Assembly: GCA_003694425.1 (NCBI GenBank)
Contig: RFJX01000236.1
Coordinates: 1-6,157, forward strand
Source: Gammaproteobacteria bacterium
GTDB taxonomy: Bacteria > Pseudomonadota > Gammaproteobacteria > J113
DNA: 6,157 nucleotides
Reading direction: 5' to 3'
The notes under the pieces were generated by a model, which ran no database searches, was not told where the DNA came from, and worked only from the letters and a program-made list of their open reading frames with translations. This document shows, piece after piece, positions 5,738 to 6,157 of this stretch; the stretch's first letter is position 1; each line of letters opens with the position of its first letter. Position numbers and translations under genes: made by a program.

Positions 5738-6157
5738 TCAGGCCTTGCCGGTGTGTTCTTTCCATGCGGCGACGGCCTTCTCGGCCGCCTCGCGCAGGGT
5801 CTCTGCCATGATGATGGGCTTGCCGCTCTCCTTGAGGATCTGGACGCCCTTCTCGACGTTGGTACCAGCGAGGCGGACGACCAGAGGCACCTTGATCTCG
5901 ATCTTGTCCAGCGCCTTGACCAGGCCCTCGGCGACCCAGTCGCAGCGGTTGATACCGGCGAAGATGTTGACCAGGATGGTCTCGACCTTCTCGTCGTTGG
6001 CCACCAGCCGGAAGGCCTTCATCACCCGATCCGGGGTGGCGCCGCCGCCGATGTCCAGGAAGTTGGCCGGCTCGCCGCCCGCCGCCTTGATGATGTCCAT
6101 GGTGGCCATCGCCAGGCCGGCGCCGTTGATGATGTTGCCGATATTGCCGTCCAGGCC
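5738..6157 (-). CDS. mtkA: Malate-CoA ligase (malate thiokinase) beta subunit, C-terminal part (5' end beyond window)
   Basis: This frame is open from the right edge to TGA at 5738-5740 and gives the last 139 residues of a protein that is usually about 390 long. The N-terminal ATP-grasp domain lies outside the window. The ATG at 6109 is internal and not the start, because coding similarity continues upstream of it as [15 protein letters not shown]. The visible ligase domain shows [11 protein letters not shown] (11-21 of the fragment), [19 protein letters not shown] (27-45), [15 protein letters not shown] (64-78) and [15 protein letters not shown] (90-104), the nucleotide- and CoA-handling region of the SucC/MtkA family. 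[13 protein letters not shown] fits MtkA as I remember it better than the SucC form FGGIVRCDLIADG. The product pairs with the alpha subunit encoded 20 nt downstream to form malyl-CoA. The operon promoter must lie further upstream. Succinyl-CoA synthetase beta is the alternative call. Confidence 0.92.
   Translation of the reverse strand, partial: GLDGNIGNIINGAGLAMATMDIIKAAGGEPANFLDIGGGATPDRVMKAFRLVANDEKVETILVNIFAGINRCDWVAEGLVKALDKIEIKVPLVVRLAGTNVEKGVQILKESGKPIIMAETLREAAEKAVAAWKEHTGKA

Noticed and set aside
4827..6157. Calling the ligase pair sucC-sucD
   Set aside because: NCAG in the alpha subunit, the [15 protein letters not shown] segment in the beta subunit, and the ppc/reductase operon fit malate thiokinase better than the TCA-cycle enzyme.

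Overview
The window is a GC-rich (about two-thirds G+C by eye), tightly packed bacterial segment in which every supported gene lies on the minus strand. Gene style and protein similarity suggest a proteobacterium, perhaps a gammaproteobacterial methylotroph or chemolithoautotroph. The sequence alone does not fix the taxon.

Read in the direction of transcription (right to left), the first block is a central-carbon operon. It holds the 3' end of the malate-CoA ligase beta subunit (mtkA, 5738-6157), the complete alpha subunit (mtkB, 4827-5717), an NAD-type D-2-hydroxyacid dehydrogenase that probably acts as hydroxypyruvate/glyoxylate reductase (3845-4816), and a full-length phosphoenolpyruvate carboxylase (ppc, 1070-3808). 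The gaps are 20, 10 and 36 nt, so one transcript is likely. Together these enzymes form much of a serine-cycle or glyoxylate-assimilation segment. Hydroxypyruvate reductase supplies D-glycerate, which leads to PEP. PEP carboxylase makes oxaloacetate, malate dehydrogenase (not seen here) would make malate, and MtkAB makes malyl-CoA. Malyl-CoA lyase (also not seen here) would then yield glyoxylate and acetyl-CoA.

After ppc comes a 115-nt gap with a terminator-like hairpin. It is followed by a second, apparently unrelated pair: a four-helix DUF1304 membrane protein (601-954), and the N-terminal 181 residues of a secreted metallo-beta-lactamase-fold hydrolase that runs off the left edge (1-543).

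The most notable signal is a perfect 15-bp inverted repeat (13 of 15 pairs G-C) at the ppc translation start. In the mRNA it would bury the Shine-Dalgarno sequence in the stem and place the GTG start in the loop, which suggests coupled or conditional translation of PEP carboxylase. Two of the four E. coli aspartate-inhibition ligands are also replaced in this PEP carboxylase, and the reductase belongs to a different subfamily from classical methylotroph HprA.
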